A DNA stretch of 64,000 nt, taken from NCBI GenBank assembly GCA_028819475.1, contig JAPPLJ010000063.1, positions 17,466-81,465 of the forward strand. The letters run 5' to 3'. The notes under the pieces are model-generated. The model did not search any database and had not been told where the DNA came from. It was given only the letters and a program-made list of their open reading frames with translations. Shown here piece after piece: positions 33,704-42,170 of the stretch (positions are counted from its first letter, which is position 1; every line of letters starts with the position of its first letter). The translations under genes were made by a program, and so were the position numbers. This stretch comes from Rhodospirillaceae bacterium (GTDB lineage: Bacteria > Pseudomonadota > Alphaproteobacteria > Bin65).

Positions 33704-35772
33704 GAGAATCCTCCCGGTTGGTGGTTGCCGGCTGTCGGCCGGCCGGGTTGGCGCCTGGATGGACCAAGCAGGTGCCGGGCCACCGGCCCGGCGATCAGGA
33801 CGGCGGCCGCGGCGAGAGCGGCGAACTGGACTTCGGCGACGGTGGAGAGCATGGCGATCCCGAGAACCAGCCTCGCAATCCGCTGCCATGCGGGCAGGCG
33901 CGCGATCTCCATGCCTGTCAGGGCGGTCGTCAGCAGCCAGATGGCGAAGGCCAGCCGCGCGCAGGCATAGAGCGCAGTGCCGGCTTCGAAATCGACGACC
34001 AGCAGAATCGACGGTTCGTAAACGATGACGAACGGCACGACGAAGCCGACGACAGACAGTTTCATCGCTGTCAGCCCGGTGGAAATCGGCCCGGCCCGGG
34101 CGATCGGCGCTGCCGCGAAGGCGGCGAGGGCGACAGGCGGCGTGATGGCGGACAGGACGCCGAAATAGAAGACGAAGAAGTGCATCGCCAGGCCGGGCAC
34201 GCCGAATTTGGCAAACGCCGGGCCCATGATCAGGACGATGATCAGGTAGGCGGGCAGCGTCGGCATGCCCATGCCGAGGACGAGGCAGGCGAAGGCGGCG
34301 AGCGCGAGGGCGAGGAACAGGCTCTCTCCCGCAAATCCCGAGAGCAGGATGGCGATCTGCAATCCGACTCCGGAGAGGCTGAGCGTGCCGAACACGATGC
34401 CGATCACGGCGACGCCGACCATCAGTTGCGATCCGGCGATGCCGCCTTTCACGAGGGCGGTAACGATGCGGCCCGGCTCGCGCCGGACCTCCGGGTTGAG
34501 GAAGCTGAACGCGATCGCGAAGACGGTTCCGAGGAAACCCGCGAAGGTCGGGGTGTAGCCGTCCACCAGGGCATACACGATGGCGGCGATCGGCCCCACG
34601 AACATCAGGGAATTCAGCCAGTCCCGCCGGGTCAGTCCGGCCTCGGTTTCGGCGGTGCGCGCCGCGATTCCGAGGCGCCGCGCCTCCAGCGACGCGAACA
34701 CGAACAACGAGAGATAGAAGAACAGACCCGGGATCAGCGCGGCGATTGCGATGGTCACATAGGGATGCCCGGACAGTTCGGCCATCAGGAAGGCCGCCGC
34801 ACCCATGACCGGCGGCAGGATCTGCCCGCCGGTTGAGGCCGCCGCCTCGATGCCGCCGGCGAACGGGCCGGAAAAACCGCGGGCGCGCACCATGGGGATG
34901 GTGATGGTGCCCGTCCCGACCACGTTTGCCGTGACGCTGCCGGACATGGTGCCGAAGGCAGCGCTGGCGATGATCGCCGAATGGGCCGGCCCGGCGCGCG
35001 ACCGCCGCGAAAGATGCAGGGCGATCTTGATCAGCGCATCGCCGGCGCCGGTATATTGCAGCACGGCCCCGAACACGACGAAGATGAAGATGACGTCGAG
35101 CACAATGCCGGTCGGCAGGCCGAAAATGCCCTGGGTCGAGAACCAGATCGTTTCGGCCACCTGGCTCAGGTCGAAGCCCGAATGCCGGAATATCCACGGC
35201 AGGTCCCGGCCGAAGAAAATGTAAACCAGGCACAGGCCGGCGAAGATCGACAGCGGCAGCCCGAAATAACGGCTCGACAGAATGACCAATGCGATCATCG
35301 CCAGAAGGGCGATCATCTGGTCGTGGAGGGCGTAGTCGATAATGCTCTCGTTGATATCCTCGTAGAAGGCCAGCAGACGGACGACGCCGGCGACGACGAT
35401 TCCGACTAGCACGATGTCCCAGGCCCAGGCGGCGGCGCGGCGCCGGCCGGTCCCGTCTCGGTAGCGCAGCGAAAGGGGGGCGGCGAACGCCGCCGCGACA
35501 GTGCAGAGTCCCAGCGCCAGCCCGCGATGCAGCGTCGGCTCGAACGGGCCGAAATAGCCGGTGTAGATGGTCTGGAGCGCCATACCGAGGGCGAGGACGC
35601 CGCCGAGCAGCATGACGAGACGCGTCGTAACGAACGTTCCGTCGGCTGCCGAATGGCCGTCCGCATCGTCCGCCGCCCCGTCGGGCGCCGGCGCGAAGAT
35701 ACGGAAGATTACCGCCGGCCGGCCGTTTCCGTGTCCGGCAAGGGGCCTTTCGGGCGCGCCGGAACCCGTCAT
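33700..35772 (-). CDS. TRAP transporter fused permease (DctQM type)
   Basis: Inner-membrane permease of 690 residues with many hydrophobic segments. An N-terminal part of about four helices (DctQ-like) is followed by the large DctM-like part, which holds GTMSGSVTANVVGTGTITIP and LGMGMPTLPAYLIIVLIMGP, typical of the family. The ATG at 35772 lies 4 bp after the MarR gene; the longer version that reads back through marR is a shadow. It is paired with the TAXI receptor that follows. Confidence 0.93.
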   Translation of the reverse strand: MTGSGAPERPLAGHGNGRPAVIFRIFAPAPDGAADDADGHSAADGTFVTTRLVMLLGGVLALGMALQTIYTGYFGPFEPTLHRGLALGLCTVAAAFAAPLSLRYRDGTGRRRAAAWAWDIVLVGIVVAGVVRLLAFYEDINESIIDYALHDQMIALLAMIALVILSSRYFGLPLSIFAGLCLVYIFFGRDLPWIFRHSGFDLSQVAETIWFSTQGIFGLPTGIVLDVIFIFVVFGAVLQYTGAGDALIKIALHLSRRSRAGPAHSAIIASAAFGTMSGSVTANVVGTGTITIPMVRARGFSGPFAGGIEAAASTGGQILPPVMGAAAFLMAELSGHPYVTIAIAALIPGLFFYLSLFVFASLEARRLGIAARTAETEAGLTRRDWLNSLMFVGPIAAIVYALVDGYTPTFAGFLGTVFAIAFSFLNPEVRREPGRIVTALVKGGIAGSQLMVGVAVIGIVFGTLSLSGVGLQIAILLSGFAGESLFLALALAAFACLVLGMGMPTLPAYLIIVLIMGPAFAKFGVPGLAMHFFVFYFGVLSAITPPVALAAFAAAPIARAGPISTGLTAMKLSVVGFVVPFVIVYEPSILLVVDFEAGTALYACARLAFAIWLLTTALTGMEIARLPAWQRIARLVLGIAMLSTVAEVQFAALAAAAVLIAGPVARHLLGPSRRQPGRPTAGNHQPGGFS

Positions 35773-35776
35773 CGTG

Positions 35777-36271
35777 TCAGTCCGCAGACCGTGAGAGCAT
35801 GGCGTCCGCGCGGAGCAGGAGCCGATCGACCAGACCGACAAGGACGTCGCGTTCCTGTTCCGACAGGGCGGACAGAAGCGCGCGCTGCCGGTCCAGCGCC
35901 TGCGGGGCGATGGCGCGGTATTCCGTTTTGCCGGCCTCGGTGATCCTGAGCAGGGTCTGGCGCCGGTCACGCGGTCCGGCGGACCGCTCGATCCAGCCCT
36001 TCTTCGACAGCCGGTCGATGGCGCGGCTGAGCGATCCTTTGTCGAGTTGGGTTCTCTCCGATATGGCGCTCGCCGTGGTCGGGCCGAAATGCTCGATCGC
36101 CACAAGCGCGCGCCAGTCGATCACGCCGATGCCGTAGCTTTCTGCGTAGCTGCGGGCAACGACCCGCGAAATGCGGTTCGACAGGACGTTGATCTTGAAG
36201 TTGAACCAGGCTTCCAGTTCCGCTTCGTAGTTCGGGTCGCGTTCCGGGACTTCGGCGCTTCGACCGGCCAT
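35777..36271 (-). CDS. MarR family transcriptional regulator
   Basis: Winged-helix repressor of 164 residues. The DNA-binding part is FGPTTASAISERTQLDKGSLSRAIDRLSKKGWIERSAGPRDRRQ, with the wing Asp-Arg-Arg. GGAGGATC precedes the ATG at 36271, giving a good start. It is the first gene of the MarR-TRAP operon. A perfect 19-bp inverted repeat 22 bp upstream is the obvious operator, shared with the divergent hydrolase gene. The inducer is probably the transported solute or the hydrolase substrate. Confidence 0.94.
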   Translation of the reverse strand: MAGRSAEVPERDPNYEAELEAWFNFKINVLSNRISRVVARSYAESYGIGVIDWRALVAIEHFGPTTASAISERTQLDKGSLSRAIDRLSKKGWIERSAGPRDRRQTLLRITEAGKTEYRAIAPQALDRQRALLSALSEQERDVLVGLVDRLLLRADAMLSRSAD

Positions 36272-36293
36272 GGTTGATCCTCCACGCCCAAAG

Positions 36294-36335
36294 GATAGCA
36301 CAGATTAGTTGGTCCGCCAACTAATCTGTGCTATC
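36294..36335. promoter_or_regulatory. Perfect inverted repeat, predicted MarR operator
   Basis: Arms GATAGCACAGATTAGTTGG (36294-36312) and its exact complement (36317-36335) are separated by four bases. The inner TTAGTTGG/CCAACTAA halves resemble known MarR-type sites. It lies in the only gap between the divergent marR and hydrolase genes. Confidence 0.85.
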
Positions 36336-36369
36336 GGGCGATTTCCGGCAGCGATGAAGAGAGGCCGAG

Positions 36370-37098
36370 TTGGCCGAAATCGTTTTGGTTCACGGTGGCT
36401 GGCACGGCGGCTGGTGCTGGCGTCCTGTGGCGGACCGTCTGCGTACGGAGGGCCACACCGTATATGCGCCGTCGTTGACGGGCCTCGCGGACCGTTCGCA
36501 TCTGCTGGGCCCGGATGTCGGCCTGGAGACCCATATTGCCGACATTCGGCACTTGGTCGAATGGGAAGATTTGACCGATGTCGTGCTTGTCGGCCACAGC
36601 TATGGCGGCTTCGTCACCACATGCGTGGCGGACCGGATTCCCAGCCGGATCGGCGCCCTGGTGTATCTCGACGCCTTCGTCCCGGAACCCGGAACATGCG
36701 TTGCCGACAACCTTTCGCAGGAACGTCTCGAACTTGCGCGGACCGAAGCGCAAAAACGGGGTGGAGGATGGCGCGTATCGCCACCGGATGCAGCTCTTTG
36801 GACGGATGATCCCGGCTTAAGGGACTGGATCAATGCTCGGACGACCGATCATCCGCTGCGCACCTTCGAAGACGCGCTGACACTGGCGACAGACTGGGAG
36901 CGGGTGGTCAGAAAGATGTATATCCAGGCTGAACGGCACTCGGAAACCAGATTTCGCGATATTTCCCGAAAGTACGAACCGGATCCGAACTGGACCGTCC
37001 ACCGGCTGCCGACCTTTCACGACGCGATGCTGACAATGCCGGATGAGACAGCCAGGCTGATTCACTCGGCGGTGCCCGATCGATCGTCTGCTCAATAG
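36370..37098 (+). CDS. Alpha/beta hydrolase (EstC/salicylate esterase-like)
   Basis: Esterase of 242 residues. LVHGGWHGGWCWRPVADRL holds the oxyanion loop, GHSYGGFVTT the nucleophile Ser near 79, and the late LPTFHDAMLTMP carries the catalytic His near 219. The first codon is TTG at 36370; an ATG 16 bases upstream is out of frame. GAGAGG is a suitable ribosome-binding site. It shares the operator with the MarR-TRAP operon and probably hydrolyses the imported ester or its product. The family also includes pyrethroid and hydroxynitrile-type enzymes. Confidence 0.88.
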   Translation: MAEIVLVHGGWHGGWCWRPVADRLRTEGHTVYAPSLTGLADRSHLLGPDVGLETHIADIRHLVEWEDLTDVVLVGHSYGGFVTTCVADRIPSRIGALVYLDAFVPEPGTCVADNLSQERLELARTEAQKRGGGWRVSPPDAALWTDDPGLRDWINARTTDHPLRTFEDALTLATDWERVVRKMYIQAERHSETRFRDISRKYEPDPNWTVHRLPTFHDAMLTMPDETARLIHSAVPDRSSAQ

Positions 37099-37146
37099 GT
37101 GCGACAGCGCGGCGAACACGGCGCCGCCGTGCGCATCCGACGAACG

Positions 37147-37347
37147 GCGTCACACCCCCCTTACCTTCGGCAGCATCAGGAACTCCCAGGGCGAGGGGAA
37201 ATCGCCGACCGGGACTTCGATCACCGTCGGGCCGCCACCTTTGAACGCTTCGCGCAGCCGGAGCCGGAGGTCTTCCGGCGTTTCCGCGTGCAGGCCGCCG
37301 GCGCCGAAGCTTTCGGCGAGGCGGACGAGGTCCGGGCTGGTCAGGTC
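37147..37347 (-). pseudogene. 201-bp duplicated 3' end of the neighbouring ThDP enzyme gene
   Basis: This stretch matches 38242-38442, the last 66 codons of the ThDP enzyme gene plus its stop, with no gaps and roughly nine in ten bases alike by eye. Reading frame DLTSPDLVRLAESFG is still visible on the minus strand and ends at a stop as in the intact gene (MLPKVRGV). There is no start codon or upstream part, so it is a fragment. Its left end supplies the stop codon of the GNAT gene. Confidence 0.9.
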
Positions 37348-37871
37348 CGCGCCGGATCGTCCGGCCCCCGCAGACCGGGGTGGCCAAGTGGCAGGAACAG
37401 CCGCATCGGGCGGTTCCGCAGCGGCGCGAAGCCGAATCCTTCGTAAAAGCGTCTTGCGCTGTCGTTGGCGGCGTCCACGACAAGGGCGTGCATGGCCACC
37501 GTCTCGCTGGCTGCCACGACACGCCTGATGGCGTCGGCGAGGAGCATGCTACCAAGACCCTGCCCGTGAACCGAAGAATCGACCGCCAGCCGGCCGACAA
37601 GGGCGCACGGCACCGGATGGCGCGGTAGTTTCCGGGAAAGCGTCTCTGGCAGCGAGGTCAACTCGATCGACAGTGCGCTCAGCGTGTAGAAGCCGAGGAT
37701 GGCATCGGTGTCTCCGTCGGTGCAGACGAACACGCGGGCGATCCGGCGCCGTACGTCCTGGCCGGCCTGGCGCGACAGGTAACGGTCCAGTTCCGGCAAA
37801 CCGCAGGAAAAGGCTGTCCGGTTATGCCGCCTGTCGAGCGGCCGGATGACCAGCGTGTCGGGATCGGTCAA
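37341..37871 (-). CDS. GNAT-family acetyltransferase toxin (TacT-like)
   Basis: GNAT protein of 176 residues. The start LVIRPLDRRHNRTAFSCGLPELDRYL and IARVFVCTDGDTDAILGFYTLSALSIEL are typical of TacT/AtaT toxins. The acetyl-CoA loop is VDSSVHGQGLGSML. Such toxins acetylate aminoacyl-tRNA. Its start overlaps the stop of the DUF1778 gene by 4 bp. Its last codons and stop fall at the border of the 201-bp duplicated segment (37341-37347), so the C-terminus (RGPDDPART) may have been set by that rearrangement. Confidence 0.92.
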   Translation of the reverse strand: MTDPDTLVIRPLDRRHNRTAFSCGLPELDRYLSRQAGQDVRRRIARVFVCTDGDTDAILGFYTLSALSIELTSLPETLSRKLPRHPVPCALVGRLAVDSSVHGQGLGSMLLADAIRRVVAASETVAMHALVVDAANDSARRFYEGFGFAPLRNRPMRLFLPLGHPGLRGPDDPART

Positions 37872-38155
37872 CGCGAGTCGACGCGACGACGGTGTTCCTC
37901 CAGGGCCGCGCGTAGGCGGTCGTTCGGAGGCGGCGGGTCGGCGAGGGCGTCGAAGAACCGCATCGCGTCCTCGCGGCCGAGCGTCATGGCCTCGTGCCGG
38001 CGGACGGCTTTCTCCGCACTCTCCAGCGCGCTGGAGACGATGAAGCCGCTGACGGTCTTGCCTTCGACGGCCGCAGCCTGCTCGATCTGCAGCTTTGCCG
38101 TTCCGCTCAGGCGCAGATTGATTCGTTCGCTTCGGGCCGCGTTCGCAGGAGCCAT
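37868..38155 (-). CDS. DUF1778 ribbon-helix-helix antitoxin (TacA-like)
   Basis: Antitoxin of 95 residues. RSERINLRLSGTAKLQIEQAAAVEG is the ribbon-helix-helix, and the helical C-terminal part (REDAMRFFDALADPPPPNDRL) binds the GNAT toxin. The ATG at 38155 with GAGG upstream is preferred over a TTG at 38173. It overlaps the toxin start by 4 bp. The AT-rich region upstream carries a promoter-like pair. Confidence 0.92.
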   Translation of the reverse strand: MAPANAARSERINLRLSGTAKLQIEQAAAVEGKTVSGFIVSSALESAEKAVRRHEAMTLGREDAMRFFDALADPPPPNDRLRAALEEHRRRVDSR

Positions 38156-38180
38156 GCTTCTATCCTCGTTCAATTACAAA

Positions 38181-38209
38181 TATGTACGTCGTTATGGTGC
38201 CAAATGCAA
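38181..38209 (-). promoter_or_regulatory. Candidate promoter of the TacAT-like module
   Basis: On the minus strand, TTGCAT (38209-38204) and TACATA (38186-38181) are 17 bases apart, a good fit to a vegetative promoter. The region is clearly AT-rich compared with its surroundings. Confidence 0.5.
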
Positions 38210-38241
38210 GATTGTACCGCTTTGGACTGTTCAGGGTTTGC

Positions 38242-38442
38242 GCGTCACATCCCCCTTACCTTCGGCAGCATGAGAAAGTCCCAGGGCGAGGGGAAATCGC
38301 CGACCGGGACTTCGATCACGGTCGGGCCGCCGCCCTTGAAAGCTTCGCGCAGCCGTTGCCGCAGGTCTTCCGGCGTTTCCGCGCGCAGGCCGCGGGCGCC
38401 GAAGCTTTCGGCGAGGCGGACAAAGTCCGGGCTGGTCAGGTC
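38242..38442. repeat. Intact-gene copy of the 201-bp duplication
   Basis: The segment covers the 3' end of the ThDP enzyme gene, its stop codon and three bases beyond, and is repeated in the same orientation at 37147-37347. The two copies bracket the GNAT/DUF1778 module exactly. Confidence 0.9.
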
Positions 38443-39873
38443 GGAGGCGATCGGGCGGTTGTCGTAATTCTCGATCTGGAAGCGTCTGACGTTGCCGTAG
38501 GCGTTGTCGTTGAAGACGACGGCGGTGAGCGGAATGCCGTAGTGGACGGCGGTCGCCAGTTCGGTAATGCCGAACAGCGCGCCGCCGTCGCCGGCAATCG
38601 CGACGACCGGCACGTCCGGGCGGGCATGGGCCGCGCCGAGGCCCGACGGGATGCCCCAGCCCAGGGTGCCTTGGTAGGCCGAGGTCAGATGGGTGCGCGG
38701 CATGTAGCTCGGGAAGGCGAGGCGCGCCACGTAGCCGACCTGGGTCAGCTCGTCGACGAAGATGCCGTCGCGCGGCAGTTCCGCCCGGATCGCGTCCAGC
38801 CAGGCCATCTGCGGGCGGAGCCTGTCCCGGTACGCTTTGGCGAAGCGCGCCTTTTCCGCCGCGGCCCGGTCGCGCCAGGCGTCGCGCTTCGCTTCCCGGC
38901 CTTCCAGCGCTGCAACCAGCATCGGCACCGCTTCGCGCGCATCGGCGTGAACCGCGACATCGGGCGCGCGGACGCGGCCGAGCTCCTCCGGGTCGATGTC
39001 GATATGGACGATCTTCAGCGCGTCGTCGGTGCCCCACAGCATCTGCTGGTTGAGCCGCGTGCCGATGCCGAGCACGACATCGCAGAGCGCCCACAGCGCA
39101 TGGCCGACCGGTGCGCCGATGCTCAGCGCGTGCTCGCTCGAGACGACGCCGCGGCCCGTCCGGTAGGCGACGACGGGGGCGGACAGCATTTCCGCCAGGC
39201 TTGTCACTGCCTCGCCGCAGTCGAGCGCGCCGCTCCCGACGACGATGAGCGGGCGTTCAGCCGCTTCGAGCATTCCGGCGGCGCGTTCGACGGCTTCCGC
39301 GTCGATTTCCGGTGCGGGGTCGGCCGGCGCGGTCAGCGCAGGCGGAACGACGTCCACCGGCGACTTCCAGACGTTGACCGGAACCTCGATGCCGGCCGGC
39401 CGGCGCCGGCCGGATTGCACGGCCGTAAAGGCGGATTGCAGGACGGCATGGGCATCGCCGCCGCCGGTGATCCGGGCGGCCTGTTTGGTCAGACCCGCCA
39501 GGATTCCGAGCTGGTCCGGCAGTTCGTGGAGCAACCCGAAGCCCTTGCCGATGGCCCGCAGCGGGATCTGGCCGGCCAGCGCCAGCACCGGCGCGTTGGT
39601 CGCGTAGGCCGTGGCCAGCGCGGCGGAAGCATTGAGAAATCCGGGTCCGGGCACGACGGCGAACGCCTGCGGCCGGCCGGTCGCCAGGGCGGCGCCCAGC
39701 GCCATGTAGGCCGCGCCCTGCTCGTGCCGCGCCGTAACCGGCCTCAGCCGGTTCTGCCGGTCGTAGAGAGCGTCGAAGAAATCGTCGTTCTGCACGCCGG
39801 GCAGGCAATAGAGATTTTCGATCCCGTTCTCGATCAGGGTTTCGATGACGAGTTCGGCGACGGTCTCGGGCAT
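38245..39873 (-). CDS. Thiamine diphosphate-dependent enzyme (acetolactate synthase/benzoylformate decarboxylase-like)
   Basis: ThDP enzyme of 542 residues. ENGIENLYCLPGVQNDDFFDAL and the catalytic Glu in RHEQGAAYMALG form the pyrimidine domain; GDGGALFGITELATAVHYGIP with NDNAYGN holds the metal-diphosphate motif GDG-x(about 25)-N. Family members decarboxylate 2-oxo acids or join them; it is not obviously the biosynthetic IlvB, since no small subunit gene follows. The ATG at 39873 starts at the family N-terminus. It is divergent from the TauD-type dioxygenase gene. The last 66 codons are duplicated downstream at 37147-37347. Confidence 0.91.
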   Translation of the reverse strand: MPETVAELVIETLIENGIENLYCLPGVQNDDFFDALYDRQNRLRPVTARHEQGAAYMALGAALATGRPQAFAVVPGPGFLNASAALATAYATNAPVLALAGQIPLRAIGKGFGLLHELPDQLGILAGLTKQAARITGGGDAHAVLQSAFTAVQSGRRRPAGIEVPVNVWKSPVDVVPPALTAPADPAPEIDAEAVERAAGMLEAAERPLIVVGSGALDCGEAVTSLAEMLSAPVVAYRTGRGVVSSEHALSIGAPVGHALWALCDVVLGIGTRLNQQMLWGTDDALKIVHIDIDPEELGRVRAPDVAVHADAREAVPMLVAALEGREAKRDAWRDRAAAEKARFAKAYRDRLRPQMAWLDAIRAELPRDGIFVDELTQVGYVARLAFPSYMPRTHLTSAYQGTLGWGIPSGLGAAHARPDVPVVAIAGDGGALFGITELATAVHYGIPLTAVVFNDNAYGNVRRFQIENYDNRPIASDLTSPDFVRLAESFGARGLRAETPEDLRQRLREAFKGGGPTVIEVPVGDFPSPWDFLMLPKVRGM

Positions 39874-40024
39874 GGTCTGGGCCTCGGGCTGACGGGCGGG
39901 CGATGATACCTTCGGGGCAATCGCTGGCAACCGGCTCGGCGGCCGCGTTTCGGCTCGGTCTCGCACGCGGCCGGGCGATCGATTATGCTGCCGATCCTGT
40001 ACGACCGACCGAAAGGCGGGACAG

Positions 40025-40972
40025 ATGGACGGCAACGTCGACGCGGCCGGATTGCAGGTCGTCCGGCTCCGGCCCAATATCGGCGCGGAAATCCGCGGCA
40101 CCGATCTGGCCGCCGGGATCACGGCGGCGCAGGCGGCGGCGATCCGGGCCGCGCTCAACGACCATGAGGTCGTGATCCTGCGCGACCAGCACATTACCGC
40201 CGATCAGCAGATGGCCTTCGCCCGGCATTTCGGCGAGCTCTCGATCCATCCTTTTTCGCCCAACCTGCCGGACAAGCCGGCGCTGATCGTGCTCGACAAT
40301 TCGGGCGACAATCCGCCGTTCTCAACCGATGTCTGGCATACCGACGAGAGTTTCCGCAATGCGCCGCCCATGGCGACGATCCTGTGCGCCAAGGTTCTGC
40401 CGCCGCTGGGGGGCGATACCCTGTTCGCCAGCATGACGAGCGCTTTCGAGGGTCTGAGCGACCGGATGCAGCAGCTGATTTCCGGCCTGGAGGCGGTGCA
40501 CGATTTCAAGCCGTTCCGCGCGCTGTTCCCCGATACGCCGGAAGGCCGCCGGGCACTGCGCGACATGGAAGACGCGTTTCCCGGAACCGCCCATCCGATC
40601 GTGCGGATTCATCCGGAAACCAAGCGCAGGGTTCTGTTCGTCAACCCGCAGTTCACCATCGGCATCAAGGGCATGAAGGAAGAGGAGAGCCGGACCATCC
40701 TCGACTTCCTGTTCCGCCAGGCGCGCATTCCCGAATACCAGTTCCGCCTCGAATGGGCGGTCGGCACGGTCGCCTTCTGGGACAACCGTTCGGTGCAGCA
40801 CTATGCAACCCACGATTACCTGCCGCACCGGCGCACGATGCAGCGGGTGACCATCAAGGGCGATCCGGTCGTCGGCCTGGTCGACGGGACCGTCCGGACA
40901 GCGGATCGGTCGGCCGACGCGGCACGCAACGACGGCGGCGTGGTCCGCCAGTTCGCGCGGAAAAAATCCTGA
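40025..40972 (+). CDS. TauD/TfdA family 2-oxoglutarate dioxygenase
   Basis: Fe(II)/2-oxoglutarate dioxygenase of 315 residues. The iron ligands are H-x-D in WHTDESFRN and the distal His in NRSVQHYATHDY; the 2-oxoglutarate Arg is in the following RTMQRVTIKG. The start IGAEIRGTDLAAGIT is typical. Such enzymes hydroxylate sulfonates, phenoxyacids or other acids. It is divergent from the ThDP enzyme gene with about 150 bp between; taurine is only one possible substrate. Confidence 0.93.
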   Translation: MDGNVDAAGLQVVRLRPNIGAEIRGTDLAAGITAAQAAAIRAALNDHEVVILRDQHITADQQMAFARHFGELSIHPFSPNLPDKPALIVLDNSGDNPPFSTDVWHTDESFRNAPPMATILCAKVLPPLGGDTLFASMTSAFEGLSDRMQQLISGLEAVHDFKPFRALFPDTPEGRRALRDMEDAFPGTAHPIVRIHPETKRRVLFVNPQFTIGIKGMKEEESRTILDFLFRQARIPEYQFRLEWAVGTVAFWDNRSVQHYATHDYLPHRRTMQRVTIKGDPVVGLVDGTVRTADRSADAARNDGGVVRQFARKKS

Positions 40973-41124
40973 CCGGTTTCGCGCCGGCCGTTAAGGACGC
41001 CGGGCATGACGCCGGAAACGGCGGCGATGCCGATACGACGCATCGGTCGCCGGGTTGCCGGCTTTCGCGGAATGCCGCGAGGCGCTAGGTTCGCCTGTCG
41101 AATTCGAGCGGAGAGAGGCGGACC

Positions 41125-41994
41125 ATGGGCGCCAGGGTGTATCGGGACTACGACCAGGAGGCGCTCGACGCTGCCTACAACGCCCGCGCGACGGTCGATT
41201 TCGACGCCACGATCGCGATGTGGGAAGCCGAGGCCGCGGCAGCGCGCAAGGCGCTGGACGGCGATCTCAACAAACCCTTCGGAACGTCCGACATGGAAGT
41301 GCTGGACGTCTTCCCCGCCGGCAGCAGGGGCGGCCCGATGCACCTGTTCATTCACGGCGGCTACTGGCGCGCGCTGACCAAGGAGGAGCACAGCTTCGTC
41401 GCCGCCGGGCTGGTGCCGGCGGGCGCGACGGTCGCGGTCAACTCCTACGACCTGTGCCCCGCGGTGACGCTCGACACGATTATCGAGCAATGCCGGCAGG
41501 CTGTCGTCTGGTGCTGGAACCGTGCGGCAGACTATGGCGCGGACCGGGACCGCCTCTTCGTCTCCGGCCATTCCGCCGGCGGCCATCTCACCGCCATGAT
41601 GCTGGCGACCGACTGGACGCGCTACGGCCTGCCGGCGGACGCGATCAAGGGCGTCACGCCGATCAGCGGCCTGTTCGACCTGGAGCCCCTGCGCCTCGCC
41701 TACATCAACGAGTGGATACAACTGGAAGCGGCCGACGTCCCTCGCGTGAGCCCGGTGCACAACCCGCCGCCGCCCCGGCCCGGCAAGAGCGCGCCGGTCA
41801 CGATCTCCTACGGCACGAAGGACCCAATTGAATTCGGCCCCCAGGCGGACGCCTACCTGAAATCCCTGGCGGATAACGGCGTTGAGGCGGACCTCTACGT
41901 CCAGGGCGGCGCCGACCATTTCGCCGCCGCCTTCTGCCTGCGCGATCCGGAAAGCCCGCTCGCCCGCCTGATCCAGGCGCAGATGGGGCTGTAG
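41125..41994 (+). CDS. Alpha/beta hydrolase (esterase, kynurenine formamidase-like)
   Basis: Hydrolase of 289 residues with HGGYWRALTKEEHSFVA (oxyanion HGGxW) and the nucleophile GHSAGGHLTAMML. Near the C-terminus SYGTKDPIEFGPQADAY supplies the Asp region and GGADHFAAAFCL the His. This pattern matches bacterial arylformamidase-like esterases. The N-terminal YDQEALDAAYNARATVD is also typical of the group. It is monocistronic by spacing. Confidence 0.9.
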   Translation: MGARVYRDYDQEALDAAYNARATVDFDATIAMWEAEAAAARKALDGDLNKPFGTSDMEVLDVFPAGSRGGPMHLFIHGGYWRALTKEEHSFVAAGLVPAGATVAVNSYDLCPAVTLDTIIEQCRQAVVWCWNRAADYGADRDRLFVSGHSAGGHLTAMMLATDWTRYGLPADAIKGVTPISGLFDLEPLRLAYINEWIQLEAADVPRVSPVHNPPPPRPGKSAPVTISYGTKDPIEFGPQADAYLKSLADNGVEADLYVQGGADHFAAAFCLRDPESPLARLIQAQMGL

Positions 41995-42170
41995 GGGAGG
42001 GTCGAACCGTTCCCTGCCTCGGCAGCAGGGGCCGGTTTGCCGTCCCGGCGGGCACATACGCCGCTATATCCCGGAAATCGACCGGCAATCGATTAAAAGA
42101 ACGCTTGCGGAACAGGCGCAAGCGGCGATAGTTTCCCTTGTCTCAGCAGGTCGATGAGGGAGCCGGTGAA

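Noticed and set aside
32657..35233. 858-residue minus-strand frame suggesting a permease-receptor fusion
   Set aside because: Only its last part is the TAXI receptor; the rest is an out-of-frame reading of the TRAP permease. The receptor has its own signal peptide and start.
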